Assembly: GCA_002304315.1 (NCBI GenBank)
Contig: NEUO01000021.1
Coordinates: 1-35,989, forward strand
Reading direction: 5' to 3'
Source of the DNA: Verrucomicrobiia bacterium Tous-C4TDCM
Lineage (GTDB): Bacteria > Verrucomicrobiota > Verrucomicrobiia > Verrucomicrobiales > Akkermansiaceae
Length of the DNA stretch: 35,989 bases
Shown: piece after piece, positions 15,677 through 23,399 of the stretch
How positions within the stretch are numbered: position 1 is the first letter of the stretch
Layout: the number at the start of each line of letters is the position of its first letter
Notes under the pieces: model-generated
The model's input: only the letters and a program-made list of their open reading frames with translations
Databases searched by the model: none
What the model was told of the DNA's origin: nothing
Translations under genes and position numbers: made by a program

Positions 15677-16450
15677 TCACAGCTTGCCCCAGACCCGCTC
15701 CATCACCGCGTAGCCGGCCGGATCGTGCTTCTGCAATTCGGCACGAACGAAGGGGTAGAAGTCGTTGCGGTAGAAATACGCCTCGGTGGCTTCCGCGAAG
15801 TATTCCTTGTGGTTGGTCGTGGCGTAGTGACGGACGGTCTCGCCATTAAAGAGCAGGACCTTTTCGTAGATCCCCTCCTTCATCCCGGTCTCGTAGGCTT
15901 TGAGGATTTCAGCTTCGTCAAATCCGAGGATCTGGTCGTGATACGCGTGGGCCAGCTCGTGCAGGATCACCGCGGGGTGCTTGAGCATCTGCCCGCGCGA
16001 CAACAGCGAGGAAGCCTGGGTGACGTGGACCTTCTTCGCCAGCGCCGGATCGTAGCCCTGGGCCGTCAACCACTGCTCGCTGGGATGATACTGCATCGCC
16101 CGCAGCTCGGGGTGGGAATGGTCGATCCGGATCTCCAGCTTGCGCATGTCAGCGAGCTGCTTCTCGGGCATCAAGATCGCGATCCGCTGCAAGTGGTTGG
16201 CCAGCATCTTGAGCGCCTGCGCCCCCTCTTCCTTATGGGCACCACTCACCAGTTGGGTATCGGCATGCACGGTCCAGCCCTCGATTTCGAGCTTCACGGT
16301 CTCGACCCAGCCGACCTTCTTCTTCGTCGCTTCGAGGGGGGCCTCCTTGGCACCCTCGTCCGCGGTCAATGCGCCCGCCGCGAGGAGAACCGCCAACAAC
16401 AGGCACGGCAAACCGAGCGCATGCCGGGATCGAAGCAGTAAAGATGTCAT
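15677..16450 (-). CDS. exported zinc metallopeptidase with HELAH motif (ATLF-like)
   Basis: A 257-residue protein with an N-terminal signal or anchor (LGLPCLLLAVLLAAGALTA). The zinc motif HELAH (164-168, in PAVILHELAHAYHDQILGF) is followed about 50 residues on by HYATTNHKEYFAEATEAYFY, whose Glu is a good third zinc ligand. That spacing and the NHxEYFAE signature resemble the anthrax-lethal-factor-like peptidase domain, here free-standing. The C-terminus ends in VMERVWGKL. The substrate is unknown. It is transcribed divergently from the ECF sigma factor gene with 107 bases between them, so both could share control from that gap. Confidence 0.78.
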   Translation of the reverse strand: MTSLLLRSRHALGLPCLLLAVLLAAGALTADEGAKEAPLEATKKKVGWVETVKLEIEGWTVHADTQLVSGAHKEEGAQALKMLANHLQRIAILMPEKQLADMRKLEIRIDHSHPELRAMQYHPSEQWLTAQGYDPALAKKVHVTQASSLLSRGQMLKHPAVILHELAHAYHDQILGFDEAEILKAYETGMKEGIYEKVLLFNGETVRHYATTNHKEYFAEATEAYFYRNDFYPFVRAELQKHDPAGYAVMERVWGKL

Positions 16451-16516
16451 GGAAAAGCTGGTAGCAACGCTGGATGGGGTTGGCGAGGCCGGAGTCGCCC
16501 CCCCCGCGGAATCCCA

Positions 16517-16545
16517 TGTAACATTCCCGCCGTCCCGTGGTAGAA
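16517..16545 (+). promoter_or_regulatory. candidate ECF promoter element TGTAAC upstream of the sigma factor
   Basis: TGTAACATTCCC lies 41 bases before the chosen ATG. A matching TGTAACGATTTCC lies before the kinase gene. The AAC core fits the usual -35 element of ECF promoters. A -10 about 16 bases downstream (near CGTGGTAG) is uncertain. Confidence 0.45.
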
Positions 16546-16557
16546 GCCGGGCGGACC

Positions 16558-17289
16558 ATGCCCCCCCGCGACTCCCAACCGACCCTCTTTGCCACCACCC
16601 GCTGGACCCTCGTCCAGGACGCGGCCCGTGGCGGCGACCACGGGGCCGTCACGGCGCTCGGCGCGCTGTTCGCCACCTACTGGCAGCCGCTCTACCGCTA
16701 CGCCCGGAGGAAGGGGAAATCGAAGGAGGATGCCGAAGACCTGGTGCAAGGCTTCTTCACCCATCTTCTAACAGCCGATACCCTCCGCGACATCGACCGC
16801 GCGAAAGGCCGCTTCCGCTCCTTCCTGCTCGCCTCCTTCCAGCACTGGATGATCAACGACTGGAAGCACGCCTCGCGCGACAAGCGCGGCGGCGGGATCG
16901 CCCCGCTGTCCTTCGATTGGGAAAGCGCCGAAAGCGGGCTCAAGCTCGAGGTCGCCGACGAGCGCAGCCCCGACCGGATATACGACCGCGAATGGGCCGT
17001 CGCCTTGCTCGACAAGGTTCTGCGAGACCTCGAAACCCTTGCCCACGAGGAAGGCGGGGCCGAGCAGTTCGAACGACTCAAGCCCTGCCTCACCGCCGAC
17101 TCCAGCCGCATTGGCTACGCCGCCATCGCCACCGAACTGGGCATGAGCGAAGGTGCCCTGCGCGTCGCCGTCCACCGCCTCCACAAGCGCTACCGCCACC
17201 TGCTCACCGATGAGATCGCCCGCACCCTGTCCTCGCCCGAGGCGGTCGAAGAAGAAATGCAGTCGCTCTTTGCCGCCCTCGCCGGGTGA
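16558..17289 (+). CDS. ECF sigma factor of the kinase-linked type
   Basis: A 243-residue RNA polymerase sigma factor. The N-terminal LFATTRWTLVQ is typical of the planctomycete/verrucomicrobial ECF group whose genes sit next to Ser/Thr kinases. Region 2 covers about 40-110 (YWQPLYRYARRKGKSKEDAE, DLVQGFFTHLL, FQHWMINDWKHASRDKRGGG), and region 4 about 180-215 (GYAAIATELGMSEGALRVAV, HRLHKRYRHLL). ATG 16558 is used; a GTG at 16537 in frame is possible. No anti-sigma gene is present; in this group regulation is thought to go through the adjacent kinase, which starts 56 bases downstream. A candidate autoregulatory element precedes it. Confidence 0.88.
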   Translation: MPPRDSQPTLFATTRWTLVQDAARGGDHGAVTALGALFATYWQPLYRYARRKGKSKEDAEDLVQGFFTHLLTADTLRDIDRAKGRFRSFLLASFQHWMINDWKHASRDKRGGGIAPLSFDWESAESGLKLEVADERSPDRIYDREWAVALLDKVLRDLETLAHEEGGAEQFERLKPCLTADSSRIGYAAIATELGMSEGALRVAVHRLHKRYRHLLTDEIARTLSSPEAVEEEMQSLFAALAG

Positions 17290-17298
17290 TCCTTTTGT

Positions 17299-17330
17299 TG
17301 TAACGATTTCCTCCCCACGCTTTTGAGCAA
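17299..17330 (+). promoter_or_regulatory. second TGTAAC element, upstream of the kinase gene
   Basis: TGTAACGATTTCC lies 41 bases before the kinase ATG, the same distance as the element before the sigma gene. The shared word and spacing suggest that both genes are targets of the encoded sigma factor. This is inference from two sites only. Confidence 0.45.
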
Positions 17331-17345
17331 GGCAGACCACCGACC

Positions 17346-20192
17346 ATGACCGCTCCCACCTGCCCCGACTGCGGCACCGCGCTGCCCGCCGATTCCCCGC
17401 AGTCGCTTTGCCCCGCCTGCCTGCTGCGCCAGGCGCTGGCCTCGAGGACGGTGGTGAACGGCGATGTCCGGAGTTCCGCGCCACCGCCGACGCCGGAGGA
17501 AATCGCGGACAAGTTCCCGCAGTTTGAGATCCTCGAATGCCTCGGCCGCGGCGGGATGGGCGTCGTTTACAAGGCCCGCCAGAAATCGCTCAACCGCCTC
17601 GTCGCGATCAAGATCCTCGCCCCCGACCGCGAGCACGAACCGCGCTTCGCCGAACGCTTCGCCCGCGAAGCCGAACTGCTCGCCCGGCTCAACCACCCGC
17701 ACATCGTCACCATCCACGACTTCGGCGAGACCGGCGGGCTGTTCTACCTCGTGATGGAGTTCGTCGACGGCGTGAACCTGCGCGACCTGCTGCGCGACGG
17801 AAAGCTCGAGCCCAAGCAGGCGCTCGCCATCGTCCCGCCGATCTGCGAGGCGCTGCAATACGCCCACGACAAGGGCATCGTCCACCGCGACATCAAACCG
17901 GAGAACCTCCTGTTAGATCGAGAGGGCCGGATCAAGATCGCCGACTTCGGGATCGCCGCGCTGATGGGGGCCGAGGGCGAAAATTCGGGCACGCCGCCTT
18001 ACATGGCCCCCGAGCAAGGAGGCGAACGCAGCGGCGTCGACCACCGTGCCGACCTCTACGCGCTCGGCGTGGTGCTTTATGAAATGCTCACCGGCGAGCG
18101 CCCCGGCAAGGACCTCATCGCGCCCTCGCGGAAAGTCCAGATCGACGTCCGCCTCGACGAGATGGTCCTACGCGCTCTCGAAAAGGAACCCGAGCGCCGC
18201 TACCAGACCGCCGGGGAATTCCGGACGGTGGTGGAGACCTTGCAAACACCGGACGAGCCAGCTCCAGCAGCCATCCCGCCCTTGCCCGCCCCAGCGACCA
18301 CCTCACCCGGCCCCTTCCGCCGCTTCTGGTGGTTGTTCCTGGTGATGCCGCCGGTTTTCGTCCTTTTGGCCCTCGGTCTTGGCTTCATCTGGAACTATGT
18401 CGCACCGAAGGTTTACGAGGCCCGCACCGTCGTCCAGATCCTCCCACCCACCGGAATGACCCACCCGGCGGATTGGATGACCTGGGCCGAGTCGCTTCGC
18501 TCCCAAGAATCGCTCCAGCGGGTCAGCGGGCGACTCGAGCTCGGTCAACGCTGGATGCTGACCGAAGAGCTCGTGATTTCGAAGCTTCGACCTCTCGTCC
18601 AAGTCAGCCGGATCCCCGGCACCGATCTTCTTGAACTAACCATCCGCCACACCGACCCCACCGAGGCCGCTTCCATTGCCAATCAACTGGTCGCCGACGA
18701 TGTCGAAATACACGAAAACCGCACGAGTAATCAGCGTGAGCCCTACCCCATCATCGTGCATGAGAAAGCGGATACTCCCCGGATTCCGGTGTCACCGAAT
18801 GCTCCACTCGTCCTGGCGATCTCGGCAGCCGCCGGCTTCCTGCTCTCCCTGCTCGCGGCACTGCTCTTGATCTTCAAACTGGGGCGCTCACCCCATGGGA
18901 CAGGACCGGCTGCCGATTCAAAACCCGGCCCCGTTGCACGCTTCTTGCTGCTCTTTCCCACGATCGCATTCCCCGTGGGGCTGCTCGGCGTGGGCGTGGG
19001 CTGGCTGTGGAGCCACCTCATGCCGAACAGCGATGGATCCCAAAACCTGGCCCGAAACCTGGCCCTGATCGGAATCCTGCTTTCGCCGCTGGCTGCCCTG
19101 GGCGTGATGTTTTTCCAAAGCCGTCGCCCGGGTGGAGCTTACGATCCAGCGTCCAAATCGAGCAAGAGGTGGATCCTGGTTTCCCAGTTGACCATGGTCA
19201 TCCTTGTGGTCATCGGGAAGTCCTGGCTCGTTCCAGTAAAACTGTCCTCAGACAGCGAGAAAACCCTGATCGGCCGGGCGAAGTTCGACTTCGAGATCCC
19301 GCAGGCCCAAACTGGGTGGGGCGCGGAGCTGCCGGTCTTCGAAGGGGAAACCTCCCGCTGGTTTCCCTCGAGCGGACAGTCGGTCCAGCTCAAGGACGGC
19401 CGCACTTTGCATTTCAGAGTGATCACCATGGCCCCCGCCAATGCACGCCTTAGGATGGTCGTCGGCACTTCCGAGAATGGCAGCGATTGGACCAGCGAAA
19501 GCGTGGAAATGGGACCGTCACGCGGCAAAGCCACCATCGGTCTCGATCATGGCGTGACCGCCACCCTCCACTGGAACCCCGGCACCGACTCAGTCCCCGG
19601 ACCCAACCCGGTCTCCGGAACACCCGCGAACTGGATCTTCATCGTGGCAGGGATCGTCGTTCTACTCGTGCCGGTGGGCGGCATCGTGATCATCGCCCGG
19701 CTCGCAAGGTCCAAACAATCCGGGGGCGGCAAGGCGCTTGGCATCGGCTGCACGGTGCTGCTGCTTGCCGGTGTTTTGCTGGGCTTGGTCCCTGTCGCTC
19801 TGCTCTTCTCCTACCGGGCCCTGTCGATGGACAACCAGAGCGCCCAGCGCATGAGGCAATCCCAGGCCAAGGCGAAATTCGAAGCTCAGGCGGAAAGGAG
19901 TTCTTCTCGAAAGCAGGGATCCATTCCCACACCGGAAGCCACGACGATCACCCTCACCGTCCACGGTGCCGTCGCCCGGCCCGGTCCCTACACCTTGCCC
20001 CCCGACGCCACCCTCCTCGACGCCCTCGCCGCGGCCGGCGGCTGGACGGACAAGGCGAAGCTCGAGGAAGTATTCACCAACGGCGGTGGCAACGGCGCGA
20101 AACACGACCTCCGTAAGATCCTCGACGGCCGCGATCCCAACCCGGCCCTCGACGTCGACGACAACGTCTTCGTCGCCCGCCGCAAACCCTGA
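17346..20192 (+). CDS. membrane Ser/Thr kinase fused to Wzz-like and SLBB domains
   Basis: A 948-residue multidomain protein. Residues 1-30 form a zinc ribbon (CPDCGTALP ... CPACLL). The kinase domain spans about 60-300: GRGGMGVVYKA, Lys87 in AIKIL, catalytic HRDIKPEN near 180, DFG at 200, GTPPYMAPEQ. Transmembrane helix 1 is at about 327-353. It is followed by a Wzz/GumC-like loop (APKVYEARTVVQILPP, DPTEAASIANQLV, then PVSPNAPLVLAISAA entering helix 2 near 490). Further helices lie at about 535, 575, 610, 765 and 800. The C-terminal SLBB-type domain is at about 865-948 (VHGAVARPGPYTLPPDATLL, DALAAAGGWTDKAKLEEVF). With seven helices the SLBB end would be periplasmic while the kinase is cytoplasmic. 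Next gene after 11 bases. No Shine-Dalgarno. Confidence 0.85.
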   Translation: MTAPTCPDCGTALPADSPQSLCPACLLRQALASRTVVNGDVRSSAPPPTPEEIADKFPQFEILECLGRGGMGVVYKARQKSLNRLVAIKILAPDREHEPRFAERFAREAELLARLNHPHIVTIHDFGETGGLFYLVMEFVDGVNLRDLLRDGKLEPKQALAIVPPICEALQYAHDKGIVHRDIKPENLLLDREGRIKIADFGIAALMGAEGENSGTPPYMAPEQGGERSGVDHRADLYALGVVLYEMLTGERPGKDLIAPSRKVQIDVRLDEMVLRALEKEPERRYQTAGEFRTVVETLQTPDEPAPAAIPPLPAPATTSPGPFRRFWWLFLVMPPVFVLLALGLGFIWNYVAPKVYEARTVVQILPPTGMTHPADWMTWAESLRSQESLQRVSGRLELGQRWMLTEELVISKLRPLVQVSRIPGTDLLELTIRHTDPTEAASIANQLVADDVEIHENRTSNQREPYPIIVHEKADTPRIPVSPNAPLVLAISAAAGFLLSLLAALLLIFKLGRSPHGTGPAADSKPGPVARFLLLFPTIAFPVGLLGVGVGWLWSHLMPNSDGSQNLARNLALIGILLSPLAALGVMFFQSRRPGGAYDPASKSSKRWILVSQLTMVILVVIGKSWLVPVKLSSDSEKTLIGRAKFDFEIPQAQTGWGAELPVFEGETSRWFPSSGQSVQLKDGRTLHFRVITMAPANARLRMVVGTSENGSDWTSESVEMGPSRGKATIGLDHGVTATLHWNPGTDSVPGPNPVSGTPANWIFIVAGIVVLLVPVGGIVIIARLARSKQSGGGKALGIGCTVLLLAGVLLGLVPVALLFSYRALSMDNQSAQRMRQSQAKAKFEAQAERSSSRKQGSIPTPEATTITLTVHGAVARPGPYTLPPDATLLDALAAAGGWTDKAKLEEVFTNGGGNGAKHDLRKILDGRDPNPALDVDDNVFVARRKP

Positions 20193-20203
20193 ATCCTACC
20201 GTC

Positions 20204-21106
20204 ATGTCATTCTATCCCATCCAAGCGATCCTCCTCTACCTCTCGCTCCTCTTTGCCCCTGCCGATACCCAGCGTATCAATCTCAGTGGCGTGGATTTCT
20301 CCGGCGTATTGATCCGCGATGCTTCCGGTTGGAACCTCACCGGACCCGAGGACAACAAAACCCTATCCATTGAGGGCACCCGCCTCGTGGATGAGACCCG
20401 CGGCGAACCGGGATCCATCGACCTCAAGGCGTATGTTTCCAAGGCCGCGGGACATGATTGGGAAAAGGAACCCAAGCTCACCCTCCCGGATGACGTGAAG
20501 GCCGACGCCTTCGTCATCGAAAAGACCCCGGACGGTTTCAAGCTCCGCAACAACCGCGGCAACGAGGGGATCTACAACTACACCATCTACTATGTCCGGA
20601 AGGACCCGGCCGGCAGACCGACCTACAATGTTCTCGGTGCCCTGAAACAGCCCGGCATCATCGCGCTCCAGGAGGGCGATACCCTGCGCTCCGTCCTCCT
20701 CAAAGCCGGTGGCCCCGCAGGCAAGATCACGCCGCCACTCGTTTGGCTGCTCCGCGGCAAGCCCGGCGAGAAGCTCTCCCAACGCGAAGGCTTCGACCTC
20801 GCCGCATTGCTCGGCGGCCGCACCGGAAACCCGGTGATCCGCGACCGCGACACCCTCTACGTCGAGCCCACCGTCCTGCTCGAACTCGCCCGCGACGGAT
20901 CGCTCGCGGTCGATGGCGAGCCTTGCACGGACGCCGACCTTCCCCCCCGCCTCCGCGACCGCTTCGAAGCCGGTGTCCGCAGCGCCACTCTCCACGCGCA
21001 TCGCGACACTCCGCATGACCGCATCCAGCCTCTCTTCGACGCCTGCATCGCCGCCGGCATCCCGTCCGAACGCCTGAAGCTCGACAGCGCCGCCGTGCCG
21101 GACTGA
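20204..21106 (+). CDS. exported SLBB-domain protein with ExbD-like C-terminus
   Basis: A 300-residue protein with an N-terminal hydrophobic signal (MSFYPIQAILLYLSLLFAPA). Residues about 25-135 form a beta-rich region without a known family. Residues about 141-222 look like an SLBB domain (YNVLGALKQPGIIALQEGDT, LRSVLLKAGGPAGKI, DRDTLYVEP), matching in layout the end of the kinase upstream. Residues about 223-296 resemble the periplasmic part of ExbD/TolR (LELARDGSLAVDGEPC, ATLHAHRDTPHDRIQPLFDA), but without ExbD's transmembrane helix. It follows the kinase by 11 bases and is almost surely co-transcribed. It probably acts in the periplasm as a partner of the kinase's outer domain. Domain calls are by eye and the ExbD similarity is moderate. 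Confidence 0.68.
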   Translation: MSFYPIQAILLYLSLLFAPADTQRINLSGVDFSGVLIRDASGWNLTGPEDNKTLSIEGTRLVDETRGEPGSIDLKAYVSKAAGHDWEKEPKLTLPDDVKADAFVIEKTPDGFKLRNNRGNEGIYNYTIYYVRKDPAGRPTYNVLGALKQPGIIALQEGDTLRSVLLKAGGPAGKITPPLVWLLRGKPGEKLSQREGFDLAALLGGRTGNPVIRDRDTLYVEPTVLLELARDGSLAVDGEPCTDADLPPRLRDRFEAGVRSATLHAHRDTPHDRIQPLFDACIAAGIPSERLKLDSAAVPD

Positions 21107-21130
21107 ACCTCGCGGTTTGGAGAAGAATCC

Positions 21131-21263
21131 GGAAAACAACGAAACGAGCGAAACGAACGAAAGTGAGAGCCGTGAAAACCGTCGCTCTCCGCGACGAGAA
21201 GTCCCCGCTCGCCCCGCGATCCCACTCCTCAACTTTCGCCCATTTCGTCCCTTTCGTTGTTCC
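21131..21263. repeat. imperfect inverted repeat of CGAAA words
   Basis: The left arm at 21131-21167 (ACAACGAAACGAGCGAAACG and onward) is mirrored by the right arm at 21228-21263 (TTTCGTCCCTTTCGTTGTTC in part), about 36 bases each with several mismatches. The loop contains a smaller stem CGTCGC/GCGACG. It fills most of the 300-base gap after the SLBB/ExbD-like gene. Possible terminator-like structure or dispersed repeat; no T-tract. Confidence 0.55.
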
Positions 21264-21407
21264 TCCTGTCTTCACAAGGCCGCCCGAAGTCACCGACCAA
21301 GGCGCGAAGCCGGCAAGCATCGACAAAGCGGAGCTGCCACTGAATTTTCCCGTGCACTTCATCGTTGCTTCATCCAGCGTGGCTCATCTGTCCGCCATCA
21401 TTTCACC

Positions 21408-21971
21408 ATGAACTTCGATTCATTCGTCTTCCCCCGCCAGCTTCGCTACTGGTCCCTCCACTGCCTGCTCAACGCCGCGCCCAGCCTCGGCATCGCGCTC
21501 GGCTGGCTGGGACTTTGGAAGAGTCCGTCCGCCGTGGCCGCGATGTTCACGGCGATCGCCACCTTCATCGTCCTCTACGCCACCTTGACCTCCCTCCGCG
21601 GACCCCTCACCGACCCCGACCACCTCCTGTCCCGCGCGCTCAAGCTCGGGGCCCGGATCCGCGGCTGGATCTCGGGCATCTCCCTGCTGGTACTGCCGAC
21701 CGGCATCTTCATGATGTTCACCCCGGACTACTGGTGCGGCCTGCTGTCGATCTCCCTGCTGAACGGCGCTGCCCGCTTCCTCGGCGCGAGCCGGCCGTTC
21801 TTCCAGCCCGAGCCCGACGGCGCCACCGCCAGCTTCCTGCCGGTCTATGCGACCACTCTGTTGGAAGGTTTCATCCTCTCGTTCCTGCTGCTGATGATCG
21901 CGTTCTTCGCACTGGTTTTCCTGCAAATGCGGGATCGCAGAAGGGCCTTCGCGATTGGAGTGTCGCCTTGA
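21408..21971 (+). CDS. unknown multi-pass membrane protein
   Basis: A 187-residue protein with four or five hydrophobic helices: NAAPSLGIALGWLGLW, AAMFTAIATFIVLYATL, GWISGISLLVLPTGIFMMFT, and TTLLEGFILSFLLLMIAFFA, the last followed by a basic end RDRRR. I recognise no family. ATG 21408 is chosen because the open frame upstream (from 21117) translates the inverted repeat into low-complexity sequence. The last seven codons and the TGA stop lie inside a 35-bp perfect palindrome, so the C-terminal residues AIGVSP come from a repeat insertion or drift into it. It lies downstream of the kinase module but is separated by 300 bases, so a functional link is not shown. Confidence 0.7.
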   Translation: MNFDSFVFPRQLRYWSLHCLLNAAPSLGIALGWLGLWKSPSAVAAMFTAIATFIVLYATLTSLRGPLTDPDHLLSRALKLGARIRGWISGISLLVLPTGIFMMFTPDYWCGLLSISLLNGAARFLGASRPFFQPEPDGATASFLPVYATTLLEGFILSFLLLMIAFFALVFLQMRDRRRAFAIGVSP

Positions 21972-21987
21972 AGGCGACACTCCAATC
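21953..21987. repeat. GGAGTGTCGCC palindrome on a stop codon
   Basis: GATTGGAGTGTCGCCTT (21953-21969) has its exact complement at 21971-21987, a 17-bp stem around one base. The upstream gene's TGA is in its centre. A diverged half copy follows (GAAGGCGGCGGTACAATC, 21992-22009). The same arm forms the ends of the element at 29035-29168. It could act as a terminator for both flanking convergent genes. Confidence 0.85.
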
Positions 21988-22031
21988 CTTTGAAGGCGGC
22001 GGTACAATCGGCGGCGGCGCTTGCCCGAACG

Positions 22032-22670
22032 TCACTTCGCCAGCCGCTCGATCGTCACTTCACCCGCGCCTAACAAATCCCGCAGCCGCATCCGCAGCGA
22101 CGATTCCACCACGTCCAGCAGCCCGCTGCGCCGCGCTTCCGCCCGCATCTGGTTCTGCAACTCGAGCAACAGTAGCGACCGGTCTTCCGGAGTGATGTCG
22201 TTGGCCCAGCCGTCCTTTTCACTGATCGGCTTGTAGTTGATCAGCTCCACCGAAAGGACCTCCGGCTCGGGGAAGCGAGCCAGCGGCTTGCCGTCCACCA
22301 TCGACAGCGAAACACCCGGCGTCAGCTTGTAGCCCACCTTCACCTTGAACTCGCCCCGCACGATCAGCCGCTTGGTCCCGGCGGGGAAATAGTTCAACAC
22401 GAAGGCCTCGTTCTCGAAGCTCCGGATCGCCGACATCTTCATTTCCACCAGCGCCAGCTCGGAAATCTGGGCCGTCTCGCTGATCTCCGCCCGGCCCTCG
22501 ACGATCCGGGTTTCCGAGCCGGTGATCGCGCCGAGCACCTTCTCCAGCCCCGACATCGTTCCGCCCACGCCGCGCTCGAAGGTCCGCACTCCCAGCCAGC
22601 CGAGCAGTACCAGAGTAGCCAGCACGGCCACCCAGCGCAGGGTTTTCCAAAGTTCCGGACTCGCGGTCAT
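22032..22670 (-). CDS. DUF4230 family membrane-anchored protein
   Basis: A 212-residue protein with one N-terminal transmembrane helix (about 10-28, LRWVAVLATLVLLGWLGVRT) and a DUF4230-like outer domain: ELALVEMKMSAIRSFENEAF, VLNYFPAGTKRLIVRGEFKV, then KVGYKLTPGVSLSMVDGKPL and a C-terminal helix-rich region ending LLGAGEVTIERLAK. The function of the family is unknown. ATG at 22668-22670 places the helix at the start; the frame stays open to 22871, but that part translates a dispersed repeat. The gene is convergent with the membrane protein gene and divergent from the next. The LL pair in DLLGAG uses a rare TTA codon. Confidence 0.78.
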   Translation of the reverse strand: MTASPELWKTLRWVAVLATLVLLGWLGVRTFERGVGGTMSGLEKVLGAITGSETRIVEGRAEISETAQISELALVEMKMSAIRSFENEAFVLNYFPAGTKRLIVRGEFKVKVGYKLTPGVSLSMVDGKPLARFPEPEVLSVELINYKPISEKDGWANDITPEDRSLLLLELQNQMRAEARRSGLLDVVESSLRMRLRDLLGAGEVTIERLAK

Positions 22671-22756
22671 CGGCGGCACGATACGTCCCGACCGCCACGC
22701 GACAAGCCGGATCACCATCGACAAGGAGCACTCAGTCTCAAAGTCCCCGCTCTTAT

Positions 22757-22787
22757 CCTTGGCGAACTTGGCGTCTTGGCGGTTCAA
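22757..22787. repeat. TTGGCG tandem word repeat (dispersed type)
   Basis: CCTTGGCGAACTTGGCGTC followed by TTGGCGGTTCAA gives three TTGGCG words at 8-9-base spacing in the gap between divergent genes. From memory, similar CCGCCAAG/CTTGGCG strings recur between genes in Verrucomicrobia and Planctomycetes. The remaining gap (22671-22881) shows nothing else I can name. Confidence 0.45.
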
Positions 22788-22881
22788 CCGTCCCCAACCC
22801 CGACCCCGCGCGTATTTCCCAAATCGGTGTTTGGCATTTCCCGCCGCTTCGCTTGGAGTCGCGCCAGCCATCTTCCGAACT

Positions 22882-23382
22882 GTGAAAGCCCACGAACTCT
22901 ACACCGCCGCCGATCCCGCCCTCGTCACCCAGATGCTCGACTGGTTCCGGGACCACGACCGCAATGTCTACAAGTCGGCCGTCTCGACGCTGGCCCAGAG
23001 CAGGAAGCTCCGTCTGGTCTTCATTCAGAAGAAGCCGCTGGCCGAGCAATACGCGTGGATCCTCAAGACCCTCCGCAACCGTCAGTCCGACACCATCGGC
23101 GAGCACCTGTTGCAAGCCTGGTTCATGGCCGGCAACCAGCCGATGCTGGCAAAATTCTGCAATGTCATGGGCATCGCGCACGATGGCAAAGGCTCGGTCA
23201 CCGGCGACCTGCCGGCGGAAATCGACGCCGCCAGGCTCGATCAAGCAGTCGACTCGCTGGTCGGCGAGTTCGATCCCAAGCTGGTGGCGCTCTACCTCCA
23301 CGTTTTTAATCTCCAGACCGCCGGCGGCTGGGACAGCCTGACCGGTAAGCTCGCGGCCGACCCGCGGCTTGCGCTTGCCTGA
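22882..23382 (+). CDS. unknown soluble protein, 166 residues
   Basis: Starts with GTG: VKAHELYTAADPALVTQMLD. It is an alpha-helical, charged protein without signal peptide or membrane segment. Recognisable stretches are WFRDHDRNVYKSAVSTLAQS, PLAEQYAWILKTLRNRQSDT, LQAWFMAGNQPMLAKFCNVM and the C-terminal ALYLHVFNLQTAGGWDSLTG. I know no family for it; the composition suggests a helical-repeat-like or regulatory cytoplasmic protein. The open frame upstream of the GTG (to 22522) is antisense to the DUF4230 gene and is rejected. It ends 18 bases before the end of the opposing coiled-coil operon, so the two are convergent. Confidence 0.72.
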   Translation: MKAHELYTAADPALVTQMLDWFRDHDRNVYKSAVSTLAQSRKLRLVFIQKKPLAEQYAWILKTLRNRQSDTIGEHLLQAWFMAGNQPMLAKFCNVMGIAHDGKGSVTGDLPAEIDAARLDQAVDSLVGEFDPKLVALYLHVFNLQTAGGWDSLTGKLAADPRLALA

Positions 23383-23399
23383 GCCAGCCGTCGCAAGTC

